From positions 67,279,957 through 67,343,956 of the forward strand of contig CM035808.1 of NCBI GenBank assembly GCA_020466095.1: a stretch of DNA of 64,000 nucleotides. Direction: 5' to 3'. The translations under genes and the position numbers were made by a program. The stretch is from Chlorops oryzae (lineage: Eukaryota; Arthropoda; Insecta; Diptera; Chloropidae). Below the pieces are notes generated by a model, which did no database searches, was not told the origin of the DNA, and was given only the letters and a program-made list of their open reading frames with translations. Each line of letters opens with the position of its first letter. Position 1 is the first letter of the stretch. Shown piece by piece: positions 1-10,187 of this stretch.

Positions 1-2429
1 GATTGTATAAAAGAATTTTGTATTCCAGTTTGAGGGGAGAGCGATAGTTTATGAGCCAGTGCAGGCTGTTAGCCTTAAGTTTAATTTGAGTTCTTTTGGT
101 CTCAATGTGCTTTCGCCAAGTCAATCTTTTATCTAGGTGAATGCCAAGGTTTGTTACCTCCTCCTTTTGGGGAATTCGGATATTGTTCAGAAATAGGTCT
201 GGACAGACTTTTCGGTTGAGCTTAAATGTGACATGATGGCATTTTAACTCATTTATTTTACTATGCCACAAAGCCAGCCAGTTTTGAATTTTATTAAGAT
301 AAGTTTGAAGCTTGGAAGCTGATATTACTACATTTTTATGTCTACTTAAGATAGCTGTGTCATCAGCAAACGTTGATATTATGACCTGATTGTCGATAGG
401 AATATCGGCAGTAAATATGAGATAAAGAAAAGGCCCGGCTTCACTACCTTGCGGTACTCCTACGTTTATTTCAAAATCTTTGGTTGTAAACGAATTATGT
501 TTTACTTGGAACTTTCTATTATTAAGGTATGTTAAGATTCGAAGACATCGTGAACATTTTGAGGAAGTAAGCGTCTAATTTTGTATTTAAGCCCGTCATG
601 CCATACTTTGTCGAAAGCTTGTTGGACGTCTAAGAAAACAGCTGAGCAGTATTCGCGATGTTCGTATGCATTTCTTATTTCAATAGAAATACGATTAGCT
701 TGTTCGATAGTACTGTGTTTTTTTCTAAACCCAAACTGATGTGGCGGAATAATACTTTGCTCTTGGAGAAATGGTGTTAATTTGGATATCAGTAATTTTT
801 CAAATAATTTAGAGAGACAAGGGAGAAGGCTAATAGGTCGATAAGATGAAACCTGAGTAGGATCTTTTCCTAGCTTACGCACCATTTTTAAAACCGACCT
901 TTTCTATACATTTGGAAAATATCTGCGCTTTATTTTAGCATTAAAAAGGACTGTTAAAAAAGTCACCGCTACCAAAGGTAAATGTTTTAGCATTACTGAG
1001 GTAATAAAATCAAACCCAGGGGCTTTTTTGCATACTAATTCATTTTTTATGACATTGCAAATGTCTCTTGGAGTAATAGTAATGAAAATTCTTTGAGTGT
1101 TTTCGGGATGAGTTCGGATTATGTACCCTAAAGTACCCAGATTTGGTTGGAAAACTTTGCTAAGGTGCAAAGCAAATGCAGAAGCTTTCTCTTCGTCGTT
1201 ACGCGCCCAACTGCCATCTGGATTTCTAATAGGGGATTCACCCTCTACGGGGGTCTTGAGACGACTTGATGACCAGAAGGCTGTTTGATATGTGCCTTTC
1301 GGAGAAAGATTTTGAACAAAATTATGTTGTTGAATTTGTTTTTCTCTAACTAAAGCAGCTCTAAGCTTCTTTTCAGCTTCTTTTAGTTTATGTTTTGATG
1401 ATGGCGATCGGGAATGTTGCCATTTGCGTCTACATCTTCTTTTTTCAGCGCCTAGATTTTCAATTTCGGCATTTGATGGATTTTTGCTTTTCCTATTGCT
1501 ACTGATAGGAGTAGAGCTCTCTGCTGCCGAAGTTAAACTAGAATTGAGTACTGTAACGGCATCATCAATGTGGTCATTGTTTGCAATCATATAATTTGTA
1601 TGAATATGTGAACTTATATATTTTTTATACTTTAACCAATTGGTTCTTGAATTTGTTAGTCTGGAAGAAACCTGAACTTGTCTTTGAAGTTCATGTAGAA
1701 GGGAAACTATGGGTGAATGATCTGACGATAGATCGGACAATGAGCGTGTTGAGATATATTCCCTTTAAAGGCCCTTTGTGATTCCGAAATCTAAAAGGTC
1801 AGGGATTTTATTTGGGTCTGTCGGCCAGTAAGTAGGCTGTCTAGGGGAAGCAAAGTCCAGTCTATTATTTTTGTCAACAACTGCCCTGTACAATTGTTGT
1901 CCCTTTGGATTGCAAATACGGGAACCCCAAAACGTATGTTTCGCGTTTTAGTCCCCTGCTGCAAGAAACTTGTCTCCTAATGTTTTAAAGAAATCTAAGA
2001 AGATTCTTTCGCTGACACTGAATCGAGATGGGCAGTAGACTGCCGATATAGCCAAGTTTTTACTTTTATATTGCACGCATATTGTTGTAGCCTGAATAAA
2101 TTCTTTGTCGTAAGAACTAGAGAAAAAGTGCCGTATTCTATTTCGGATAAGGATACCGGTGGCCCATGTGCCTTACCATCCGGATGGTTTGTTTTGTAAA
2201 ATACATACCCAGGAATTGAAAAGAAGTTCTTATTTGTTAAGTGGGTGTCCAAAAGAAGCATTACGTCAACTTCTTCGCGGGTAAGAAAATTTTGTAATTC
2301 TAGCTTGTGCTTGGTTAACCCGTTTGCGTTCCATGCACATATTTTTAAGATACTCATATTTTTGTCAAAAGAGCTGTCATTAATTATGTTTGCATTTGCA
2401 CAATCCTGTGTTTTGAGCTTTGGATTCAT
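1..2429 (-). pseudogene. LINE copy 1 ORF2: endonuclease and reverse transcriptase, broken
   Basis: The N-terminal part (2429-1995) has the AP-endonuclease start motif AWNANGL and a DTHLT stretch in place of the usual ETHLT. A linker frame (1740-904) ends in the N-terminal RT region. The RT palm follows at 885-532, with SYRPISLLPCLSKLFEKLL and FLDVQQAFDKVWHDGL. Downstream, in another frame, are GVPQGS (about 460-445) and the catalytic FADD (about 370-355), so the RT core is present in pieces. At least three frame changes or stops (near 1990, 1745-1990 and 530-540) split the gene. The product would make cDNA at a nicked target site (target-primed reverse transcription). Confidence 0.85.
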
Positions 2430-2476
2430 TGCATAAATTGGGACAAGCTTTGTGTTAGTGTGGAAATCATAATTTC

Positions 2477-3106
2477 TTAATTGCTAGCCGACTTTGTAGG
2501 TTGTTTTACTGTGTTCGCGGACTTTAATGCACTTGCATATGAAACTCCTGACATAACTGGATTAGAAGCAAAGTTTCGAGGAGCTGCTAAAGCAGACACA
2601 AGAATATTTTTTGAAGGATTTTGCGCCGATTCTTTTCGAATGTTAATACGCTGCTTCAAGTCTTGGTAGACCAGGCAGCCCCTGTAATTTGCGGTATGGT
2701 TTCCTTGGCAATTACTGCATTTAACTAAGCTGCGATCGTTCTGCAGTTTTTTATTGCAAACGGAGCTATGATGAAGCTCTCCACATATAACGCACAAAGT
2801 GCGTAATGTGCAATATGTTTCAGTGTGTCCAAAATCTTGGCAGTTAGCACATTGGACAGGCCCATTTCTTTTGTGTGGCTCTTCAACTGTAATTTTTCGA
2901 TTTAATAAATATATCAAATTATAAATAGGATGAGTTTCATTTTTTTTAAGCTTCAGGTTGTCTGGTAAAAGATCAACTTTAAACATTGGCTGCGTAACTT
3001 TAGCTCTATTAATAATATTTATTACTGCCCTAGCATGGAAACCCTTTTCGCCAAGGGCGTTTTTAATATCGTTGGTATCAACGTCTGCTTCTATACCTTT
3101 TATCAC
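2477..3106 (-). pseudogene. LINE copy 1 ORF1, zinc-knuckle part
   Basis: 209-residue C-terminal part of a Jockey-type ORF1 (gag-like nucleic-acid-binding protein). It has consecutive knuckles of the form CANCQDFGHTETYC, CVICGELHHSSVC and CSNCQGNHTANYRGC. The N-terminal portion (MIKGIEADVDTNDIKNAL) resembles the RNA-recognition-like region before the knuckles and matches a stretch in copy 2 (about 4875-4917). It ends 48 bp before the ORF2 frame. The upstream half of ORF1 lies at 3525-3920 in a different frame, so ORF1 is split. Confidence 0.85.
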
Positions 3107-3524
3107 TACAGCAATTCCTTTGCTGCTCTTTTATTGGTAGGTCTTAAAGTTATTGTTAGTAAGTGGTTAACTACTTTGCGGTAACTTTCTTCCGTATTTG
3201 TTTGAATTTTAGTTTCATGGATATTTCCTTTTGTCAATGGGACAATATGAAAGTTGTTTTTGCCTAAAAGTTGAGCTAAACTGGCAACAAGTGCGTTAGA
3301 GCTACGCTCACGTAAATAGATTGGGGGCGGTTTAAGTTCTTTCCTTGGCTGATTTTAGGATGAAGCTTCATCGGAGTTTTCAGCTAGTGGAGCAAATCGG
3401 TTACCTATTAAGGTTTTAGGAGGAGTTGATATGGTATCAATTTTATTGAGTTTGGCCCTAGCATCACCTTTTCCCGCCGGGCTTTTTTTTCTTTTCGTTA
3501 TATTAACGTACCGATGCATGGCAA

Positions 3525-3920
3525 TTAGCACCGCTTGCTGTTCACTTTGTTTGTTCCCATATTATTTTGATTATTAATTGCATCTACAGCTGCTTTACCT
3601 GAATAAGTTGAGCTTTTTATTGAAGCACAAGGCATGTGAGAAGAAATTGGAGCTGCATCCGATATAACAGTTTGAACAGGGTTCACGGAGCAGTTTTTCT
3701 TTAGAGAGTTCAAATTGATTTCGCTAAAGGAGAAAGAACGTGGCCTCTGGAAATGGCTTTTTGCCACTGCGAAATGGTTATTTCCTGCGGACTGATCGGC
3801 AGTTTCGTTGTCACTGAGGATTTGTTTGCTATGTTGTTGTGGAACTTGATTTATGCCATGGTTTGTGTCAACGATAAGCTTTTCAGTAAGCTTTTGAGGT
3901 GAGCGATCGATTGGCATCAC
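3525..3920 (-). pseudogene. LINE copy 1 ORF1, N-terminal part
   Basis: 131-residue frame starting MMPIDRSPQKL at the expected start of ORF1. It is low in recognisable motifs and rich in Ser, Asn and Lys, as LINE ORF1 N-termini often are. Between it and the knuckle part (3480-3110) another frame retains GNRFAPLAEN, matching GNRFAALSTEN in copy 2 (about 4551-4583). ORF1 is therefore interrupted at least twice. Assignment rests on position and on that shared motif. Confidence 0.6.
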
Positions 3921-4368
3921 TCAGTATTGATGATCAGCTGACAGCTGTATCAGCTGCAGCAACCAGCCGTCTCTTTCACTACAAACAGTTTTTTGTTAAC
4001 TATTTAAGTGTATATGTATACACAAACACGAAATATACTTATCTTTGAGGAAAAAGAAATGTTAAATTTGAACTCCTGAATTGACTTTTTACGAGCGGAG
4101 GTCCCTGGAACCGACTCAGCAGCAACACGGATCGACTCTCCAGAAAAAGTGACAAATTCTGTGTCTTCTTATTGGTGTTTTACTTGTTTTACCAATTTAA
4201 TTCTCTGAAGCGTTCAAAATCGCAACCGAACGCGGCGAAAACAGCTGTGCACTGAAATGCGTACTTAATAGTGAAAGCGTCTGAGCCACAGCGATCGCAA
4301 ACCAATTCCCCCGTTCTAACTAAAAATATAATACAAGAACCAGCAGCATTGAGAGCTCAGCAACAGAT

Positions 4369-5275
4369 GTGGCGCTTTTTGATAGCATCGGAACAAAAGC
4401 TCCTGCTAATAAAATAAGCGATCCAGCAGTGCAGACAGGCATGGACCGCTACATAAAAACTAAAAGGAAGCTTAGCCCGAAGAAATCAAATTTGGGCAAG
4501 CCAAAAGTAAATAAGACAAACCCAAATGCTAATCCATCGAACGTGCTAACTGGTAATAGATTCGCAGCACTAAGTACTGAGAATGCTCAAGCTCCTGTTT
4601 CTCCAAGCGCTTCTGGAAATAAGTCTCCAAAACCGCCACCAATCTACCTCCGCGAGCGTAGCTCAAAAAATCTAGTCATTAGGTTGACTCAGATCATTGG
4701 AAAGGAATCGTTCCATATAGTGCATCTTACTAGAGGTAATCTCTACGAGACCAAAATCCAGGTATACACGGAAAACAGTTTTAGAATTGTCACAAAATAT
4801 TCTGATGACAATAAAAAAAACTACTACACGTGCCAGCTTAAAAGAAGCAAGGGCCTTAATGTGACAATTAAGGGAATTGAATCAGATGTAGATCCCCTAG
4901 AAATTAAGCATGCCTAAGAGGAAAAAGGTTTTAAAATATGAAATGTTATGAACATCTTCAATAGGAGCAAAACTCCACAACCAATGTTTAAAGTAGAACT
5001 CTGTCCTGATAATTTAAAACTTAAAAAAAATTAGAATCATCCAATCTACGGAAATTAATATCTTCTTCATCTTAGAGTTGTAATAGAAGAACCTCATAAG
5101 CGTACTGGCCCTGTCCAATGCGCTAATTTCCAAGAATACGGGCATACCAAATCATACTGCACCCTACGCACTACCTGCGTTGTTTGTGGAGAATTCCATA
5201 GCACTTAAAATTGCGATAAAAATATAAACCACCCCGCTATGAAAAATGCAATAGATGTAATAAATTCAAAGCAGC
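4369..5275 (+). pseudogene. LINE copy 2 ORF1, broken
   Basis: An open frame of 182 residues (4369-4917) contains GNRFAALSTEN and a basic N-terminus. After a stop the frame continues with recognisable but mutated knuckle sequence near 5115-5215 (CVVCGEF preceded by CANFQEYGHT, where a knuckle cysteine has become Phe). At about 5276 the sequence jumps straight into the endonuclease motif GDYNAKHTHWG. Most of the ORF1 tail and the endonuclease N-terminus are therefore missing. Nonfunctional. Confidence 0.7.
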
Positions 5276-7430
5276 AGGCGATTATAATGCAAAGCATACC
5301 CACTGGGGTTCGCGCTTAATTTCTCCAAGGGGTAGACGACTTTACAACACCCTGATGAATTCATCCAGTAATCTAGGCTTCCTTTCACCTGAACTTCCAA
5401 CGTATTGACGAACAGATCAAAACAAAATAACAGACCTTAAAGACTTTGCCATCATACGAGTTATCGATAACTCTCGTATTTTAACGTCGATAAGTTGTGA
5501 AATGTCTTCAGATCATTGTCCTCTAATTTACAAAATTTCGGGAAACACAAGAACAACGTGCCCCCCTCTTAGACTGACCACGTCTAAAACAAATTGGGTA
5601 AAATACAAAAAGTACGTTGCAACACACATACACTCTGAATATTCCATAAATAATGAATGTCAAATCGATGAAGGGGTTGTAACCTTAAATTCGATACTGA
5701 TTTCAGCGGCGGAGCATTCAACCCCAACGAGCTTTACCACTGTCCATAGAAATTGCCATCATACTAACAGTGTAATCGAAAGGCTTCTACAAGAAAAGCG
5801 CAGATTGAGACGAGAATGGCAACAACATAGGTCCCCTGAAAGTAAAGTCAGACTCAATAGAGCTACAAAGCAACTCCAAATCGCACTTCAAAACGATCGA
5901 GGTAAGATAAATTTTAACTTAATTTCTAACCTTTTGCCAAATAGTTCATCGAAAGGGTCACTTTGGAGAGCCATAAAAGTAACCCCCCTCCCCACAGACC
6001 ACGAATCTCCCTTTAGAGATTTAAGAGGAACATCAGCAAGAAGTGATGAGGAGAAAGAATTAGCGTTTGCCCAACACTTGTGCTCAGTTTTCCTTCCAAA
6101 CTCTTCTTTATCTGGCCTTGGACTTCCTTTACATGAGGAAAACAACGAATATATCCCTATTACCATTCATTTCTGTGAAAATGAATGTATTATAAAAGGA
6201 GACTTTATCGAGAAAAAAGCTCCAGGTTGTGACTTGATAACCCCAAAAATGATCAAGGAGTTACCAATCATCGCTATCGCGTATATACCAAAACTCTTTA
6301 ATGCTATTATATCCTTTTCTCATTTCCCTGAGATATGGAAAGAATCGCTTATAAAGATGGTATTGAAGCCAGGTATAGACCCGACATCAACCAGCTCTTA
6401 TCGACCAATAAGCCTTCTCCCCTGCTTATCTAAACTTTTTGAAAAAGCTCTTCTTTTAAAGATAACACCATACGTTCACGAGCATAACCTAATCCCGACT
6501 CATCAATTTGGCTTTAAGAAAAAACATGGAACGATAGAGCAGGTAAATCGGATCACGCAAGAAATTCGGAATGCCTTTGAAAAAAAAGAATACTGTTCTG
6601 CAATATTTCTTGACATTGCTCAAGCCTTTGATAAAGTGTGGCATGAAGGACTTATAGCTAAACTAAAATCTCTTCTTCCTCAAAACTTACAACTTACTCT
6701 CTTTACCTTCTATACACAGCCGACATACCTACTAGCCACAACATTGTTATGTCAACTTTTGCTGATGACACAGCAATATTGAGCAGCCACCGCGATCCTA
6801 TGGAAGCGTCAAGAACTCTACAGAAAATATGCAATTAATTGAAACTTGGCTTTCAACCAGGCGTATAAATGTAAACGAACGAAAATGTAAGCATATTACA
6901 TTCACACTAAGAAAAGGAATAAGTCCAACTATACTCCTTAAAGGAGTTTCCATTCCTCAAGCAGATAATGTCGTATATTTAGCAGTTCATCTCGAAAAAA
7001 CAATTAACTTGGCGAAAGCACATCGAAGCAAAAAAAAACCAACCTAAAGCTAAAAGCATCAAAAATTCACTGGTTAATTAACCATCGCTCCCCTCTAAAT
7101 ATGGAGTATAGGGTTCTTTTATATAATAGTTTATTAAAGCCACTTTGGGCATATGGCATTCAGCTGTGGGGAAATGCCTGCGCTTCCTCTATGGAAACAA
7201 TTCAAAGAGCTCAATCGAAAATTCTCCGAATCATTACAGCTACATTCGAAATGAAAGTAATCACCGTGATCTACAAATTCCGGTCGTTAAGGACGAAATA
7301 ATACGTTTAAAAGCGTCGTAAATTCATAAATTAAGACATCACTCGAACCACTAGCAAGAAGTCTTAATAACACAACGAGTCGTTCACGCTTAAAAAGAAA
7401 GGACCTTCCGTCCGCATCTATGAGTCTGGA
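5276..7430 (+). pseudogene. LINE copy 2 ORF2: partial endonuclease and RT
   Basis: Starts inside the endonuclease (GDYNAKHTHWG at 5276) and reaches the conserved SSDHCPL (about 5505). A 426-residue frame (5502-6782) then covers the linker and RT fingers and palm, with SYRPISLLPCLSKLFEKALL and FLDIAQAFDKVWHEGL. A deletion of roughly 50 codons removes the PQGS region just after LLPQNLQL (about 6690). The catalytic FADD survives in another frame at about 6757-6768. The rest (6829-7301) is recognisable RT thumb and C-terminal sequence with many stops. Nonfunctional. Confidence 0.8.
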
Positions 7431-7785
7431 CGTATAACACAGATGCTCTGTTATCTGTTATCTGCACCTCGTCTCGTGCATGCTTAAAACTCGTTTAAGC
7501 AAGAATTTGTTCAGATTGAGGCACCTCGCTTGTATTTGCTCAATTCTGAACTTCAACAGTAACCGCTCCAGCAGGCAGGGAATGGAAAAAAAAAATTTTT
7601 GCCCGTTCAAAACACTGCAAAAAAATTTTGTTCTTATTATCTGAATGTCAATATTTTTTATACCAAAAAAATGCTGCCAGCTGCGAGATATTGCAAATAA
7701 TTATATTTTATAATATACGATGCATTTACATTTTATTCATTTGATTATCACATACCTTGAAAGAAATCTATATGTATACACCTAG

Positions 7786-9239
7786 TCTAAAAGATTTGAA
7801 AGATACAATATAATCGCAACTTGAAAATAGATTTGTTGGAATGAAGAATGTTTTAGATATTTACAAAATCCTTCAACCTCAATATCTAATAAATTCATTA
7901 AAGGGCGAGATGGAGCGAGCGGCTGATCTGTTTTTGAAATGATGGGTCACCTTATTTGCCTTCCCAGATGCTTTCTGTCAGGTCGAAATTTTCACAAGAG
8001 ATGAGTTCAATGAAAAATGCAAAAGAGTTAGCTAATTTTTTGATCATTCAGAATTCGTCATTGTCCTCAAGTTATCCAGATGTGTGCACAGCTTTTCTGA
8101 TATTTCAAACTGCCCCTGTCACTACTGCGAAAGCTGAGCGGGCTTTCTCCAAATTGAAGTTGATAAAAAACTACACAAGTTTACAAATAAAGGCCAACTT
8201 TTGGACCAGAAAAACTGGATAGCGACCCTATAGGAATTTTTCGTGCTGATTCCGAATCTGGTACCCGTTTTTCTCTATCACGTCAAGTTTTTGAGAAATC
8301 GTTAAATAACGGTTTTTGACATTTTTACCTATAGTCTATGTCAATAATGAGGTCGTAGACCCTATATGCCTTAACCGATTTCAAAGTTTTTGGTACTCAT
8401 ATGAAAGAGGAATGACAACGCAACATATCCTTTATAAACAAATTTGGAATTGATTCAGTAACTTGGAAGCTATAGGGCAAAAAACGCGATGCTGATTTCC
8501 AATTTTTAGCGATTTTGTTTAAAAACTTGAAATTCAAATGGTTATAATTTCCGAACCAAGGCTGGTATTCCAGGTCTTAATACTTTGAATGAAAGAACAA
8601 TCAATTGAAAAAGTTTTGAGCCTAAAACAAAAAAAATCCGTTGCGTCGTTCTAATTTTATGAGGATTTTCGCTGAAAATGACAAAAACGAATTTTTATTT
8701 TTGGTATATTCTTCGCTCGTTCATATGTATATTTCAGTTCGAAATGTGTATGTTGGTAAAACTGGCTTAAAAAACATAAAACTTAAAATCTATTTTAAAC
8801 CTATCTTTAAAGCTTAAACCAATTTAAACTTTAAAAATGAACAGAATTTGAACTGAGCCTTTTGTATTGTTTACTATCTGTTTCGCGTATAAGGGACCAG
8901 CAATAGTCACTCAACATTCCTTCATCCCAAAAGCCCTTATAATTTTTTTCAATCCTCTGTAGAGCATATGTAATATGTGTGAATATTAACATATTCAATC
9001 GTGATAGAGAAAAACGGGTACCAGATTCGGAATCAGCACGAAAAATTCCTATAGGGTCGCTATCCAGTTTCTCTGGTCCAAAACCTTGTATACCTGTGCT
9101 ATTTGAGTAGCTCAATGGGACAAGACAGACTCCCAAACTTTGCGATATTATCTATCGAAAATCAAAGAGCGCGCAAGGTTGACACAAATAAAATGATAGA
9201 CGAATTTGCTATGATGAAATCCAGAAAAAAGAGATTTTA
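7786..9239 (+). pseudogene. hAT transposase C-terminus, split by an insertion
   Basis: The left part (7786-8173) includes LENRFVGMKNVLDIYKIL, then YPDVCTAFLIFQTAPVTTAKAERAFSKLK, the family's dimerisation region. It stops at KNY, and the gene resumes after the inserted element at 9099 with YLSSSMGQDRL, finishing at a stop near 9239. Taking out 8174-9101 (the insert plus one CTA copy) restores continuity of the family motif. There is also a frame change near 7940. The type resembles hAT proteins with TTF-type zinc fingers. Nonfunctional. Confidence 0.8.
8174..9098 (+). mobile_element. 925-bp non-autonomous TIR element inside the hAT gene
   Basis: Near-identical inverted repeats of about 85 bp (8204-8283 against 8998-9083) are extended outwards by a looser match to the termini CACAAGTTTACAA and TTGTATACCTGTG. 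A 3-bp direct repeat CTA (8171-8173, 9099-9101) flanks it. Removing the element and one CTA rejoins the hAT coding sequence exactly. No transposase is seen inside. CAC...GTG ends with a 3-bp duplication suggest the CMC group (CACTA/Chapaev), but the family is not proven. Confidence 0.75.
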
Positions 9240-10187
9240 GTTTTAAGTTTTTGCTTTTTAATGAAAGGAAATGTTTTAAGAGCGCCTGTTGAACATAACG
9301 AATATATCACGAATATCACGACTGTTTGTAAAAGTTAGTGTAAGATGTGAATAAAAATTTTTAATTGACAAAATACTTTTATTTTTACCTTGAATTTGCA
9401 CAATATTGTTGTAATATTGTAATTTTTAGGTGGGCCTCCAAATTTGGCTTTGCCCTGGGGCCCCTTCAGCTCTACTTTCGGCCCTGGTTCCAGCTAACCA
9501 GGACTCAATAAGTCTGACGCACCTCGCTCGTGCGCGCCAGTGTATTTACCAATCAAGGATTCTCTAACCTTGACGCACCTCGCTCGTGCGGGATTAGTAC
9601 TCATCAGCGCAGGCCGTTATACAGCGCTAAGGCCCAGTTTCTAATATTGAGGCTCATCGGAACTAAAAACTGTTTATATTTCTTTTAATGTATAAATAGT
9701 TACGTAAAATTTTAGAAATAAGATCCGAATACTTTCTGTTAGTTCCCACTCAAAGGAAGATCCAGAAAAATACAATCAAAGTTAAAAAAAAAAAACAAAA
9801 AAAAAAATTTATCAGACTTTCTTTAACAACACATGTCAGGCGCTTAAAAGAACGCCGTCCATATATTAAATTTATTAACAAAAAACATATTTAACTTTTG
9901 TATTGATTTTATTTTTATTTATTTATTTATTTATTTATTACGGCTTTTCCAGCCTAATTTCAAAACTAAAACTATTCCATAGACATTATGTAATGCTATC
10001 TTATATTAAATGACTTCGTGTAATCCATTAGATGTTTTTTAAATTAATTAATTTCACTATTTTTTACATGGTCGGGTAGTTCATTAAAGCATTTTAACCC
10101 TTTATAAAAAAGACTGTTTTTTTCCGATTCCGCTTTGTAAAGAGGCAATTTGAAATTATTTCTTTGTCTTGTGCTTATGTCATGTAT

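Larger units (their letters stand above)
1..4080 (-). mobile_element. Jockey-clade LINE (copy 1), runs off left edge
   Basis: Non-LTR retrotransposon read right to left. ORF1 (3920 to 2477) carries CCHC zinc knuckles; ORF2 (about 2429 to 1) carries an AP-like endonuclease and then reverse transcriptase. The RT sequence fits the Jockey clade by recognition, not by a computed tree. The 3' end lies beyond position 1. The 5' end is placed near 4080 because the related copy 2 starts just beyond it in the opposite direction. Several stops and frame changes break both ORFs, so this is an inactive copy. Confidence 0.85.
7573..9486 (+). mobile_element. hAT relic inserted in LINE copy 2
   Basis: The right end (about 9430-9486) reads as the inverted repeat of a hAT element, ending in CGGCCCTG and rich in GGGGCC. 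The interior encodes a hAT transposase C-terminus. An imperfect 8-bp target duplication (GCTCCAGC 7565-7572, GTTCCAGC 9487-9494, 7 of 8 identical) flanks it. The left terminal repeat is poorly preserved and the transposase N-terminus is gone, so the element is internally deleted. Confidence 0.7.
7464..9589 (+). repeat. Hairpin units in LINE copy 2 3' UTR
   Basis: The stretch GCACCTCG(C/T)TCGTGC, which can fold as a short GCAC/GTGC hairpin, occurs at 7464-7479 (one extra base), 9519-9533 and 9575-9589, with a degenerate copy at 7521-7533. The units lie within 110 bp of the two borders of the hAT insertion. A 3' RNA hairpin in a LINE may be a recognition signal for its RT; that role is an inference. 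Confidence 0.65.
4100..9810 (+). mobile_element. Jockey-clade LINE (copy 2), interrupted by a hAT element
   Basis: Plus-strand relative of copy 1, with a 5' UTR (4100-4368), degenerate ORF1 (from 4369), degenerate ORF2 (to about 7430) and a 3' UTR. The 3' UTR stops at 7572, resumes at 9487 after a hAT insertion, and ends in an A-rich tail at about 9783-9809. GC-rich hairpins of the same type (GCACCTCG...) on both sides of the hAT tie the two halves of the 3' UTR together. It is internally deleted between the ORF1 knuckles and the endonuclease, and again inside the RT. Confidence 0.8.
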
